A DNA stretch of 32,175 nucleotides from Streptomyces beihaiensis (GTDB lineage: Bacteria; Actinomycetota; Actinomycetes; Streptomycetales; Streptomycetaceae). Where the stretch lies: positions 1-32,175 of the forward strand of contig NZ_JAPHNL010000309.1 in NCBI RefSeq assembly GCF_026274175.1, given 5' to 3'. Shown here in pieces: positions 7,968 to 15,992 of the stretch (its first letter is position 1; the number at the start of each line of letters is the position of its first letter). Under the pieces are notes generated by a model. It saw only the letters and a program-made list of their open reading frames with translations. It was not told the origin of the DNA and did no database searches. A program made the translations under genes and the position numbers.

Positions 7968-10069
7968 TTGGTGAGCTCCAGTCGCGGCACTCCGGCCGGA
8001 CAGAGGCCGAACACCTGGGCGTACAGGGAGAGCTCCGCCTCAAGCGCCCGGATCAAGGTGTCGGCGCGCCGAAACCCGTGACCCTCCCCCTCGAAGGCGA
8101 TGTACGCGTGCGGCACCTGTCGGCCCTCGCTCTCCACGCGTGCGAGGAACCGCTCGCACTGGGCGGGCGGGCAGATCACGTCGTCGAGTCCCTGGAGCAG
8201 CAGGAACGGGACGGTGAGCCGGTCGGCGCGCTCGGCCGGGGAGCGCTCCGCGTACCGCGTGGGCGCCTCGGCGGGCGGCCCGACCAGTGTGTCCAGGTAG
8301 CGCGACTCGAAGTCGTGCGTCTGGCCGTTGCTCCACGTCCTCAGGTCGAGGACGGGGTAGGTGATGGTGCCGCAGGCGTAGACGTCGGTGCCGGTCAGGG
8401 ATGCCGCCGCGGTCCAGCCTCCGGCGCTGCCGCCGCGGATGGCGAGGCGGCGCCGGTCGGCGGTGCCCTCGTCGGCGAGCGCGCGGGCGACGGCCGCGCA
8501 GTCCTCGACGTCGACGACGCCCCACTGCTCGCGCAGCCGGTTGCGGTACTCGCGCCCGTATCCGGTGGAGCCCCCGTAGTTGACCTCGGCGACGCCGATG
8601 CCGCGGGAGGTGAAGTAGGCGATCTCCAGGTCGAGGACGAGCGGCGCGTGGCTGGTGGGCCCGCCGTGCGCCCACACGACGTACGGCGGGAGTTCGTCGT
8701 CGGGCGCCACGTGCGTGGGGCTGTGCGGCGGGTAGATGTGGGCGTGGATGTCACGGCCGTCGGGCCCGGTGAACGTGCGGATCTGCGGCTCCGGATAGTA
8801 CGCCGGGTCGACCGCGTCGCGGTGCGCGGCGCCGATCACCCTGGCGCGCCCGGTGCGGGTGTCGAGCTCCACCACCTCGGGCGCCGAGCGGGGGCTCGCG
8901 GCGACGCCGAGGACGCGGGTGCCGTGCACCGCGACGGTCGGGGCCCACGCGGTCCACGGGCCCGCGGTGTCGACGACCTCACCGGTCTCCGGATCGAGCA
9001 CGCCGAGGGAGGTGGAGCCGACGCCGTGCACGACGGCGATCAGACCGGACTTCAGCGGTTGGAACCAGGTCTGCCCGATCCTCCACAGCGGACCGCCGAA
9101 CTCCTCGTGGCGGGCGCACAGCGGTCGCGGCGTGGCCGCCGCCGTCCGACCGGGCGAGCCGCCTCCCGGCGTCGTGGGCACGGACAGGACGGGGGCGCCC
9201 CGCAGGCCGGCCGAGCGGGGCGGTGCGGGTGCCTCGGCAGAGACCCGCAGGCCGCCCCGCACGTCGAGCCGGTACAGATTCCACCAGCCGCCCGTGTCAC
9301 CGGAGTAGACCAGCGCCCCGTCTGCGCTCCACTCGACCTGGCAGATGGACTCCTCGGCGCCTCCGGCCACCACCTGCGACGGCCCGAACGTACCGTCCTG
9401 CGTCACGTCGGCCAGCAGCAGTTCGGTACCGTCCCACGGCATCCTCGGGTGGTCCCACGCGATCCACGCGGCCCGCCGCCCGTCCGGGGAGACCCGGGCT
9501 CCGGTGACGAACCGGTGGGCGTCGTCGGTGAGTTCGCGCACCGCGCCGCGATCCTCGGCGGCCGAGCCGTCGAGCGGAACGGCCGCGATCACGCGCCGCA
9601 CATCGGTGGGCCGTTCACCGGTGAACTCCTCCAGGACGCACCAGACTTCGCCCCGCTCGTCGTGCACCTGCGGGTCGACCCAGCGCAGGCCGCCGCCGAC
9701 CGCCGACAGCGGGGTGAGCGGCCGCGGCTCGGCTTCCGGCGCCTCGGGCTCGTACGCGTACAGCCGCTGGTCCGCGAAGTTCACGAAGACGACGAGCGGG
9801 CCCTCGGGTGTCCGGGTGCCCGCCCAGGGGCGCCCGCCGTACTCGATGACTCGGCTGCGCACGTTCCACGGCGCGGGGAGCACCGAACTCTCCGAGCCGT
9901 CGGCCGCCCGTCGCACGAGGGCGCGCCGACCGCCCTCTGCGGGCCTCGGCTCGGTCCACCATGCCTCGTCGCCCACGAACCCCGGGAAATCCGGGCTGCC
10001 GTCGTTGGCAGCGGCCAGCGCCGCGTCGATCGGCGACGGCCAGTCCCCGAACTGCTGTGTCTGCATCAT
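7964..10069 (-). CDS. S9 family prolyl oligopeptidase-like serine peptidase
   Basis: 701 residues from the ATG at 10069 (the next codon is also ATG, 10066). The frame continues upstream, but without recognisable sequence. The N-terminal two thirds form a beta-propeller (repeats such as RVSPDGRRAAWIAWD, QVEWSADGALVYS). The C-terminal hydrolase domain has PYVVWAHGGPTSH, Ser548 in IRGGSAGGW, Asp630 in LQGLDDVICPP and His664 in FEGEGHGF, a complete S9 triad. No signal peptide, hence a cytoplasmic oligopeptidase or aminopeptidase (S9C-like). Residues about 275-315 are a Pro/Gly/Ala-rich stretch that interrupts a propeller blade (between LDVRGG and PRPLCARHEEFGGP) and looks like an insertion. Coupled to the LD-carboxypeptidase through GTGA. 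Confidence 0.93.
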   Translation of the reverse strand: MMQTQQFGDWPSPIDAALAAANDGSPDFPGFVGDEAWWTEPRPAEGGRRALVRRAADGSESSVLPAPWNVRSRVIEYGGRPWAGTRTPEGPLVVFVNFADQRLYAYEPEAPEAEPRPLTPLSAVGGGLRWVDPQVHDERGEVWCVLEEFTGERPTDVRRVIAAVPLDGSAAEDRGAVRELTDDAHRFVTGARVSPDGRRAAWIAWDHPRMPWDGTELLLADVTQDGTFGPSQVVAGGAEESICQVEWSADGALVYSGDTGGWWNLYRLDVRGGLRVSAEAPAPPRSAGLRGAPVLSVPTTPGGGSPGRTAAATPRPLCARHEEFGGPLWRIGQTWFQPLKSGLIAVVHGVGSTSLGVLDPETGEVVDTAGPWTAWAPTVAVHGTRVLGVAASPRSAPEVVELDTRTGRARVIGAAHRDAVDPAYYPEPQIRTFTGPDGRDIHAHIYPPHSPTHVAPDDELPPYVVWAHGGPTSHAPLVLDLEIAYFTSRGIGVAEVNYGGSTGYGREYRNRLREQWGVVDVEDCAAVARALADEGTADRRRLAIRGGSAGGWTAAASLTGTDVYACGTITYPVLDLRTWSNGQTHDFESRYLDTLVGPPAEAPTRYAERSPAERADRLTVPFLLLQGLDDVICPPAQCERFLARVESEGRQVPHAYIAFEGEGHGFRRADTLIRALEAELSLYAQVFGLCPAGVPRLELTK

Positions 10070-10383
10070 GATGTCCCCGTCCCCAAACCCTCCGGCCCCC
10101 TCGTCTTCCCTGGGCCCTCTCCGTGTTCTGTGCTCTGCCCTCGCACCGCGCGCCTCACACGGCCCGATCCCCACGCACCGGTCAAGCTCCACGCACCGCC
10201 CGGGCTCCACACACCGCCCAGGCTCCACGCGCGGACCGCACGCCCCCCGCGACCACCTGCCCCTCGTGTGCCCGGATCCCCGCCGCTGCCCGTCCCCCAG
10301 TGTGCCCGTCCTCCCGCGGTCCCGTCGCGCCGCGAAACCGCCATCCGTCCCGAAGTCGCCGTCGTGCCCGTTCATGCGCGCGG
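10070..10383. other. Intergenic region (314 bp) with an 18-bp tandem repeat
   Basis: Between the S9 start and the M20 stop no gene is convincing. The open frames here lack homology and have atypical composition. At 10183-10236 three 18-bp units occur in tandem (core GGCTCCACGCACCGCC with a few changes). The plus strand is rich in C and poor in G over most of the stretch. Only a weak GGGGA ribosome binding site precedes the S9 ATG. I could not assign a promoter. Confidence 0.5.
10183..10236. repeat. Three imperfect 18-bp tandem repeats
   Basis: Units begin at 10183, 10201 and 10219, each containing GCTCCAC followed by GC/ACACCG or a close variant. The copies differ at several positions. Probably a small minisatellite; no dyad symmetry inside the unit. 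Confidence 0.6.
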
Positions 10384-11748
10384 TCAGACGGTGCGCAGGA
10401 AACGGTCGAGGACCCGCACACCGAAGTGCAGCGCGTCGACCGGCACCCGTTCGTCCACTCCGTGGAAGAGCGCCTGGTAGTCGAAGCCCTCCGGGAGTCT
10501 GAGCGGGGCGAAGCCGTATCCCGTGATGCCGAGTCGGGAGAACTGCTTGGCGTCGGTGCCGCCCGACATGCAGTACGGGACGATGTGGCCCTCCGGCGCG
10601 AACTCCTCGACGGCTGCGCGCATCGCGGCGAAGGTCGGCGAGTCGACCGGGGCCTGCAGCGCCACCTCGCGGTGCTGGTACTCCCAGTCGACGTCCGGCC
10701 CGGTCAGGTCGTCGAGGGTCCGCCGGAACTCGTCCTCGAAGCCGGGCAGACAGCGGCCGTCGACGTGGGCCGTGGCCTCGCCGGGGATGACGTTGATCTT
10801 GTAACCGGCGGACAGCATCGTCGGGTTGGCGCTGTTGCGGACGGTCGGCGCGACCAGGTCGGCGGCCGGGCCGATGGCCGCGAGCAGGGCGTCGACGTCG
10901 AAGCCGGGCGCGGCGAGGTCGGCGGCGGGCCCGTCGATCCCGTACAGCGCGGCCAGTTCGCCCAGCGCGGCGCGCACCGTCGGGGTCAGGCGGACCGGCC
11001 AGTCGTGCTCGGCGATGCGGGCTACGGCAGCGGCGAGGCGGCTCACCGCGTTGGCCCGGTTGACCTTCGAGCCGTGGCCCGCCGTGCCGCGTGCGGTGAG
11101 CCTGAGCCAGGCGGTGCCGCGCTCTCCCGCCGCGATGGGGTAGATCTGCCGTCCCGCGCCGTCGTGGAAGGTGAAGGCGCCCGACTCGCTGATGCCTTCC
11201 ACGCAGCCCTCGAACAGGTCGCGGTGGCGGTCGGCGAGGAACCCGGACCCGTCCTCGGCGCTGGCCTCCTCGTCGGCGGTGAAGGCGATGACGATGTCGC
11301 GCCGGGGCCGAAAGCCCACTCGCGCCCATTGCCGAACGGTCGCGAGGATCATCGCGTCCATGTTCTTCATGTCGACGGCGCCCCGCCCCCATACGACGCC
11401 GTCGCGGATCTCACCGGAGAACGGGTGCACGCTCCAGTCGGCGGTCTCGGCGGGCACCACGTCGAGGTGGCCGTGGACGAGAAGCGCGTCGGCGCCCGGA
11501 TCGGTGCCCTCGACGCGCGCGACCACGTTGGCGCGGCCGGGGGTGCGCTCCAGGATCGTCGGCTCCAGGTCCGCCTCGGCGAGCCTGGCCGCGGCGTACT
11601 CGGCGGCCGGCCGCTCCTTGCAGTCGCCGCCGCCGCGGTTGGTGGTGTCGATGCGGATCAGGTCGCAGGTGAAGGCGACGACCTCGTCGAGCGCCTGCTG
11701 GTCGACGGCGGGCGCCCGGTCGGCGCCCGGCGGGTGCTGGTCAGCCAT
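10384..11748 (-). CDS. M20 family metallopeptidase
   Basis: 454 residues. The M20 zinc motifs are intact: VHGHLDVVPA (His ligand and the Asp two residues later), GRGAVDMKNMDA (bridging Asp), and FTADEEASAEDGSG (catalytic Glu pair). A final His ligand is expected in ALFHGVDERVP near the C-terminus. The dimerisation (lid) domain between, including TARGTAGHGSK, is present. Such enzymes remove N-terminal or C-terminal residues, or deacylate amino acids, in the cytoplasm. The ATG at 11748 follows GGAGGAA and overlaps the stop of the upstream D-aminopeptidase within ATGGCTGA, an 8-nt overlap that implies coupled translation. The two products probably act on the same peptides; exact specificity is not visible. 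Confidence 0.93.
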   Translation of the reverse strand: MADQHPPGADRAPAVDQQALDEVVAFTCDLIRIDTTNRGGGDCKERPAAEYAAARLAEADLEPTILERTPGRANVVARVEGTDPGADALLVHGHLDVVPAETADWSVHPFSGEIRDGVVWGRGAVDMKNMDAMILATVRQWARVGFRPRRDIVIAFTADEEASAEDGSGFLADRHRDLFEGCVEGISESGAFTFHDGAGRQIYPIAAGERGTAWLRLTARGTAGHGSKVNRANAVSRLAAAVARIAEHDWPVRLTPTVRAALGELAALYGIDGPAADLAAPGFDVDALLAAIGPAADLVAPTVRNSANPTMLSAGYKINVIPGEATAHVDGRCLPGFEDEFRRTLDDLTGPDVDWEYQHREVALQAPVDSPTFAAMRAAVEEFAPEGHIVPYCMSGGTDAKQFSRLGITGYGFAPLRLPEGFDYQALFHGVDERVPVDALHFGVRVLDRFLRTV

Positions 11749-12574
11749 ATTCTTCCTCCACCGCGGCCGAGGCGATCGTGGTGACCGCCTTGAAGGTACG
11801 GATGCCCTCGTACATGGTGTCGTGCGTGTAGGCGATCCGGCGCTCGCCGACCCGGGCGACGCCGGGCACGACGGTCGAGGCCATGGCCAGGTGCTCGGCG
11901 TCGAACTCCACCGCCACCGTGAACGGCCCGCCCGGCACCGGCTCGTGGCGCACCGCGGCCGAGGCGGCGTCCTTGGCCGCGGACCGGATCTCGGCCGCCG
12001 TGCGCGCGGGGGTGCGGCAGACCGCCGCGTACCGCGAGACGTGGTCCTTGACGGCGACCTTGCGGGCCTCGGGCGCGTAGCCCAGCGCGTCGTCGCACGC
12101 GTGGTCGTCGCCGGTGACCAGGACCACGGGGACGCCGTACTCGGCGGCCACATGCGCGTTGAGCAGGCCCTCGCTGGCCCGTATGTCGTTGAGCCACACG
12201 CCCGTGATGGAGTTGGCGAGGTAGGTGTGCGCGAGGACGCCCTCCATGCCCGCGCCCGCGTGGTAGCCGACGAAGGCGATGCCGTCCACGTCGCCGTGCT
12301 GGACGCCCTCCACCATGGACAGGGACTTGTGACGCCCGGTGAGCATCTGGGCGCGCTCGTCGAGCTGTTCGAGCAGCAGATTGCGCATGGTCCAGTGCGC
12401 CTCGTTGATGAGCACCTCGTCGGCGCCGCCGTCGAAGAAGCCCAGCACCGCCGCGTTCACGTCGGACGTGAACAAGGCGCGGCAGCGCTCCCACTGCGGT
12501 GTGCCGGGCAGGACGTCCGCGGGCCATGTCACACCCGTGGCGCCCTCCATGTCGGCGCTGATGAGGATCTTCAT
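11741..12574 (-). CDS. dppA: D-aminopeptidase, peptidase family M55 (DppA)
   Basis: 277 residues, matching the 274-residue Bacillus subtilis DppA. The zinc and catalytic residues fall at almost identical positions: Asp8 and Glu10 in SADMEGATG, His60 in NEAHWTM, His105 in GYHAGAG, His116 in LAHTYLAN (nucleophile helper), and Glu135 in SEGLLNA. The enzyme removes N-terminal D-amino acids such as D-Ala from peptides and works as a ring-shaped decamer. The ATG at 12574 is chosen because the family begins M-K-I-x-I-S-x-D-M-E-G there and because a TANNNT box lies 7 nt upstream (leaderless). The downstream M20 gene overlaps its stop codon. No dipeptide permease genes are adjacent, unlike in Bacillus. 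Confidence 0.95.
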   Translation of the reverse strand: MKILISADMEGATGVTWPADVLPGTPQWERCRALFTSDVNAAVLGFFDGGADEVLINEAHWTMRNLLLEQLDERAQMLTGRHKSLSMVEGVQHGDVDGIAFVGYHAGAGMEGVLAHTYLANSITGVWLNDIRASEGLLNAHVAAEYGVPVVLVTGDDHACDDALGYAPEARKVAVKDHVSRYAAVCRTPARTAAEIRSAAKDAASAAVRHEPVPGGPFTVAVEFDAEHLAMASTVVPGVARVGERRIAYTHDTMYEGIRTFKAVTTIASAAVEEEYG

Positions 12575-12581
12575 GCCCAGC

Positions 12582-12587
12582 ACCGTA
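12582..12587 (-). promoter_or_regulatory. -10 box for leaderless dppA-M20 transcript
   Basis: Minus-strand TACGGT ends 7 nt before the ATG at 12574, with no Shine-Dalgarno sequence. It would drive the dppA/M20 pair. No clear -35. Confidence 0.5.
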
Positions 12588-12724
12588 CGCGGATCGCGGC
12601 GCCCCTCACCATGCCTGTGGAAAACTGTCGGTGGAGTGGACCGGTGTCGCACCCGTTCGGCGTGATGTCCGCTCGTCAGCTGCGTGGGAGGGGCTCTTCA
12701 CCGCGGGCGGCCGGGGCCTCGGCC

Positions 12725-15175
12725 TCAGTCCTCGTGGCCGAGCTGGAGGTCCCGCTCGGTACGTCCGCCGCCCGCGACCCGCAGCACCGTGGCCACCGGC
12801 GGGTACCCGGCCGCGATCACGGTGTACTCACCGGACGACAGGTCGACGAACCGGAACGTTCCGTCGGGTCCCGTCGTCAGCGTGTCGACGACGTTGCCCG
12901 CGACGTCGAGGAGCGTGACCCGGGCGTCCTCGACGGGTCGCCCGCCCCCGGCCCGCACGGTCCCGCGCAGTACCGCCCCGCCCGCGAGCTCCACGTCCTG
13001 CCGGGTCTCGCGGGAGGCCATCACGGTCACCGGCAGGGCGGCCGGGCGGAACGCGGGCGCGCTGGCGGCCAGGGTGTACTCACCGGCCACCAGCTCCGTG
13101 ATGGCGTACTCGCCCTCACGTCCGCTGCGGGTCGTCGCGACGACCTCACCGTGCGCGTTGGTCAGCGTGACGGTCGCCTCGCGCACGGGCGAACCGTCCG
13201 CCGTGCGCACGGTTCCGGCGAGCCGTCCCGCGCCGCCGAGCACCACGTCGAGTTCGACGGGCCGCTCGCCGACGGTGACCGTGACGGCCTGCGGCTGGTG
13301 GCCGCCCGCCGCGGCGATCAGGACGTAGCTGCCGGAACCCGGTGTGGCCAGGGCGTAGCGTCCGTCGTCGGCGCTCGCGCCGCGCCCGATCTGGGCACCG
13401 CCGGCGTCGATGAGGGTCAGCGCGGCGCTCGGCACCGCGGAGCCGTCGGAGTGCCGCACCGTGCCGCAGACGGGGACGCCGGTGGCGTGGGCGCCGCGGT
13501 CCTGCGCGGGGACGGTGGCGACAACCCGCTCCGGGGCGGCGGGCACGGGGTTCTCGGAGGGAGCGGCGCTGGACACCAGGGGTTTCTCCTTGAGGAAGAA
13601 GGCGAGGAGCAGGCCCGCGGTGAGGACCGGCACCAAGTAGAGGAAGATCCGCGGCATCGCCTCGGCGTACGCCTCGATGTAGGGCGCGCGCAGCGCCTTC
13701 GGCATGGCGTGAACAAGCTGCGGAGTGATGGACTCGGCGTCGGGCAGGCCCCTGCCGTCGGCGGGCAGCCGGTGGGCGAGGGCGTCGGCGAGCCGGTTGG
13801 TGAAGAGGGTGCCGAAGACCGCGGCTCCGACGCTGCCGCCGATCTGCCGGAAGTAGTTGTTGGCGCTCGTCGCGGTGCCCAGGTCCGAGGGGCGTACGGA
13901 GTTCTGCACGACCAGGACGAGGACGGGCATGATCAGACCGATACCGGCGCCGAGGACCGCCATGTAGACGCTGTACTCGAGCCGTGGGGTGTCGGCTTGG
14001 AGGCGGGAGAGCAGATACATGCCGAGCGCGGAGAGCACGCCGCCGAGGATCGGGTAGATCTTGTAGCGCCCGGTGTGGCTGATGAGTTGGCCGGAGACGA
14101 TGGAGGCGCCGACGACGCCGCCCATCATGGGCAGCATGAGCAGCCCTGACTTGGTGGCGCTGGCGCCGTCGACCATCTGCAGGAACGTCGGCAGGTAACT
14201 GGCCGCGCCGAACAGGGCGATACCGACGATCATGCCGACGAGCCCGCTCAGGTTGAACACGGAGTCACGGAACAGCCGCAGCGGGATGAGGGGTTCGGCC
14301 GCGTACTTCTCGGCGACGACGAACAGCACGGCGGCGGCCACGGCGCCCGCGCCGAGCCCGACGATGACCCGGTCGCCCCAGGCGTACTCGGTACCGCCCC
14401 AACTGGTCAGCAGGACGAGGCAGGTCGAGGTGGCGGCGAGCAGCAGCGCGCCGAGGACGTCGAGGCGGGCCCTGGCCGCCGGTCGGGGCAGCTTGAGGAC
14501 GAGGGCCGTGACCAGCAGGGTGACGAGGCCGAACGGGACGTTGATGTAGAAGCACCAGCGCCACGACAGATGGTCGGTGAAGTAGCCGCCGAGCAGCGGG
14601 CCCGCGACCGAGGCGAGGCCGAACGCGGCGCCGATCAGACCCATGTAGCGGCCGCGGCGGCGCGGCGGGACGACGTCGGCGATGATCGCCTGCACGCCGA
14701 TCATGAGGCCGCCCGCGCCGACGCCCTGGACCGCGCGGAACGCGACGAGCTGGTCCATGGTCTGCGCCCGTCCCGCGAGCGCGGAGCCTACGACGAACGT
14801 CAGGATCGCGAACTGGAATACGCCCTTGCGGCCGTACAGGTCACCGAACTTGCCGTAGACCGGCAGGCCGACCGTGGAGGTGAGCAGGTAGGCGGTGATG
14901 GCCCAGGACATCTTGTCGAGGCCGTGCAGTTCGCCGACGATCCTCGGGAGCGCGGTCGCGACGATCATCTGGTCGAGCGCGGCGAGCAGCAGCGCGAGCA
15001 TCAGGCCGACGAAGACCATCCGTACGCGGGCGGGACTGAGCCCGTGCGTGGGCAACGGCTCGCGCTCCCCGGCCGGTTCGGGCCCGGCCGGGGGCGCGGC
15101 CACGGCGTCCGGGGCCGCCGGGGGAGGTGTCGTCGGCTCCCCCGCGGCCTCGGTCACCAGCGTCGTCGTACCCAC
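12725..15175 (-). CDS. DHA2-type MFS exporter fused to three carboxypeptidase-regulatory-like domains
   Basis: 816 residues from a GTG at 15175, preceded by GAGGGGAG. A Pro/Ala-rich N-terminal tail (1-50) leads into 14 predicted membrane helices (about 53-530) with DHA2 motifs: [13 protein letters not shown] in helix 1, [11 protein letters not shown] in loop 2-3 and [20 protein letters not shown] in helix 5. This is the QacA/EmrB-like drug:proton antiporter family. Helix 14 ends in FFLKEKP. A linker then leads to three tandem beta-sandwich repeats of about 82 residues (566-648, 649-731, 734-814), each with G-x-V-x-x-x-D/G-G-x-P/V...T-L...D-G-x-Y/F...G-x-Y-x-L/V. By the 14-helix topology both termini should be cytoplasmic, which is unusual for this type of domain. 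It is flanked by the SRPBCC gene and the dppA operon. Confidence 0.92.
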   Translation of the reverse strand: MGTTTLVTEAAGEPTTPPPAAPDAVAAPPAGPEPAGEREPLPTHGLSPARVRMVFVGLMLALLLAALDQMIVATALPRIVGELHGLDKMSWAITAYLLTSTVGLPVYGKFGDLYGRKGVFQFAILTFVVGSALAGRAQTMDQLVAFRAVQGVGAGGLMIGVQAIIADVVPPRRRGRYMGLIGAAFGLASVAGPLLGGYFTDHLSWRWCFYINVPFGLVTLLVTALVLKLPRPAARARLDVLGALLLAATSTCLVLLTSWGGTEYAWGDRVIVGLGAGAVAAAVLFVVAEKYAAEPLIPLRLFRDSVFNLSGLVGMIVGIALFGAASYLPTFLQMVDGASATKSGLLMLPMMGGVVGASIVSGQLISHTGRYKIYPILGGVLSALGMYLLSRLQADTPRLEYSVYMAVLGAGIGLIMPVLVLVVQNSVRPSDLGTATSANNYFRQIGGSVGAAVFGTLFTNRLADALAHRLPADGRGLPDAESITPQLVHAMPKALRAPYIEAYAEAMPRIFLYLVPVLTAGLLLAFFLKEKPLVSSAAPSENPVPAAPERVVATVPAQDRGAHATGVPVCGTVRHSDGSAVPSAALTLIDAGGAQIGRGASADDGRYALATPGSGSYVLIAAAGGHQPQAVTVTVGERPVELDVVLGGAGRLAGTVRTADGSPVREATVTLTNAHGEVVATTRSGREGEYAITELVAGEYTLAASAPAFRPAALPVTVMASRETRQDVELAGGAVLRGTVRAGGGRPVEDARVTLLDVAGNVVDTLTTGPDGTFRFVDLSSGEYTVIAAGYPPVATVLRVAGGGRTERDLQLGHED
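12728..13480 (-). repeat. Three tandem CarboxypepD_reg-like domain repeats encoded in the MFS gene
   Basis: Residues 566-648, 649-731 and 734-814 repeat the same pattern: GTVR..DGSPV..A.VTL.....G..V.....G.DG.Y......SGEYT..AA......V.V.VG.....DV.L. They share the fold signature but are clearly diverged from one another at the protein level, so this is an old domain triplication rather than a recent DNA duplication. Confidence 0.75.
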
Positions 15176-15280
15176 CTGCGGCTCCCCTCGTCGCTCCTGC
15201 GCCGCACATTTCTCGCATCGCGCGACAAGTGCGGGCAAGCTCAACCGGGCGCCGTTCAGGCGGGCTTGATCGACATAAGC

Positions 15281-15300
15281 GCCGGTAGGAGCCCTACGGC
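15281..15300 (-). terminator. Hairpin between the SRPBCC and MFS genes
   Basis: GCCGGTAGG-AGC-CCTACGGC can fold into an 8-bp stem with a single bulged G and a 3-nt loop. It lies about 60 bp past the SRPBCC stop codon on the minus strand and about 105 bp before the MFS start. It lacks a T-run, so it may be a terminator of the Streptomyces U-poor kind or an operator for the MFS gene. Confidence 0.35.
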
Positions 15301-15357
15301 GTACAACTGCGGTGAAACGAAAACCACTCGAAGTGACTACAGGGACTGCTACTCGAT

Positions 15358-15801
15358 CTACTTCTCGACCTCGGCGGCGAGGTTGGCGAGGACGGCGTCG
15401 TAGATGCGGCCGAGACCCTTGGGCGCGAAGGTCTTCTCGAAGAAGCCGCCGATGCCGCCCGCCCCGTTCCACACACTGGTGACGACGACGCGCGCCTTGC
15501 CCTCGCCTGCCGGGGTGACGCGCCACGTCGTCACCATCGAGGAGTTGCGGTCCTTCTCGACGAGTTCGCCGTCGGTGGGCTCGGTCACGTCGAGCAGGCA
15601 GTCGCGGACGCGCTTGCTGGTGGCCTGGAGCTTCCAGTGGACGAGCGTGCCCTCCCCGTCGCCGCCCTCGCGCACCTCGTACTCGCTGAAGTGCTCGGAC
15701 AGCAGCTTCCCGCGGGTGCCGCTGTAGTCGGCGAGGGTGTCGAACACGTCGTCCGGCTTCGCCGCGACGACACGCTCCGTGGTGGCCTCGACCTGCGCCA
15801 T
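15358..15801 (-). CDS. SRPBCC (START-like, polyketide cyclase/dehydrase) family protein
   Basis: 147 residues, the size of a single SRPBCC helix-grip domain. It begins [26 protein letters not shown] (first strand plus the V-shaped helix pair) and ends with the long C-terminal helix [23 protein letters not shown]. Central strands read [22 protein letters not shown] and [23 protein letters not shown]. These domains bind hydrophobic ligands and act as lipid or polyketide carriers, cyclases or toxin-type coenzyme Q proteins. No catalytic residue can be singled out. The ATG at 15801 has GGAGGAA upstream. It is divergent from the radical SAM gene. Its function is open. Confidence 0.85.
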   Translation of the reverse strand: MAQVEATTERVVAAKPDDVFDTLADYSGTRGKLLSEHFSEYEVREGGDGEGTLVHWKLQATSKRVRDCLLDVTEPTDGELVEKDRNSSMVTTWRVTPAGEGKARVVVTSVWNGAGGIGGFFEKTFAPKGLGRIYDAVLANLAAEVEK

Positions 15802-15835
15802 GACACTTCCTCCAGCACTTGGATCTTCAGGGATC

Positions 15836-15857
15836 GCCCAGGGGGTTGCCCAGGGGG
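15836..15857. repeat. Direct repeat in the SRPBCC upstream region
   Basis: GCCCAGGGGG occurs twice with a 2-bp gap (12-bp period), 35-56 bp upstream of the SRPBCC start. A regulator bound to one DNA face could use such a repeat, but no promoter elements could be matched to it. Confidence 0.4.
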
Positions 15858-15948
15858 CGGTGCCAAGCCAACCACCCTCCGTACCCGCCGCAAAATCCGG
15901 CCCCGCCCCGGCGGCCGCCGGACCAAAGACCCGTTCGCACGATCATGG

Positions 15949-15966
15949 GAACAGATGTTCTATTCT
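15949..15966 (+). promoter_or_regulatory. LexA/SOS-type box abutting the -10 of the radical SAM gene
   Basis: GAACAGATGTTC (15949-15960) is a perfect GAAC-N4-GTTC palindrome, the core of the LexA (DinR) box of Gram-positive bacteria. It is followed immediately by TATTCT (15961-15966), a good -10 element, 26 bp before the ATG at 15993. LexA bound there would block the promoter, predicting induction by DNA damage. Confidence 0.7.
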
Positions 15967-15992
15967 GTGGCCAGCGCTACCGAGGAGGCGTC

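Noticed and set aside
10066-10344. 92-residue minus-strand frame in the S9 upstream region
   Set aside because: Composition Gly/Arg/Trp-rich, produced by the 18-bp repeat; no ribosome binding site or homology.
10070-11392. Open frame extending the S9 peptidase N-terminally across the intergenic region into the M20 gene
   Set aside because: Low-complexity Arg/Gly-rich translation over the tandem repeat and antisense-like frame of the M20 gene; homology begins at the ATG at 10069.
12616-12624. TGTGGAAAA, complementary to a DnaA-box-like TTTTCCACA
   Set aside because: Single isolated copy with one mismatch to the consensus, no cluster of boxes and no dnaA/dnaN nearby; not an origin.
15176-15526. 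N-terminal extension of the MFS gene into the SRPBCC gene
   Set aside because: This frame overlaps the SRPBCC gene out of frame; GTG at 15175 has a good ribosome binding site.
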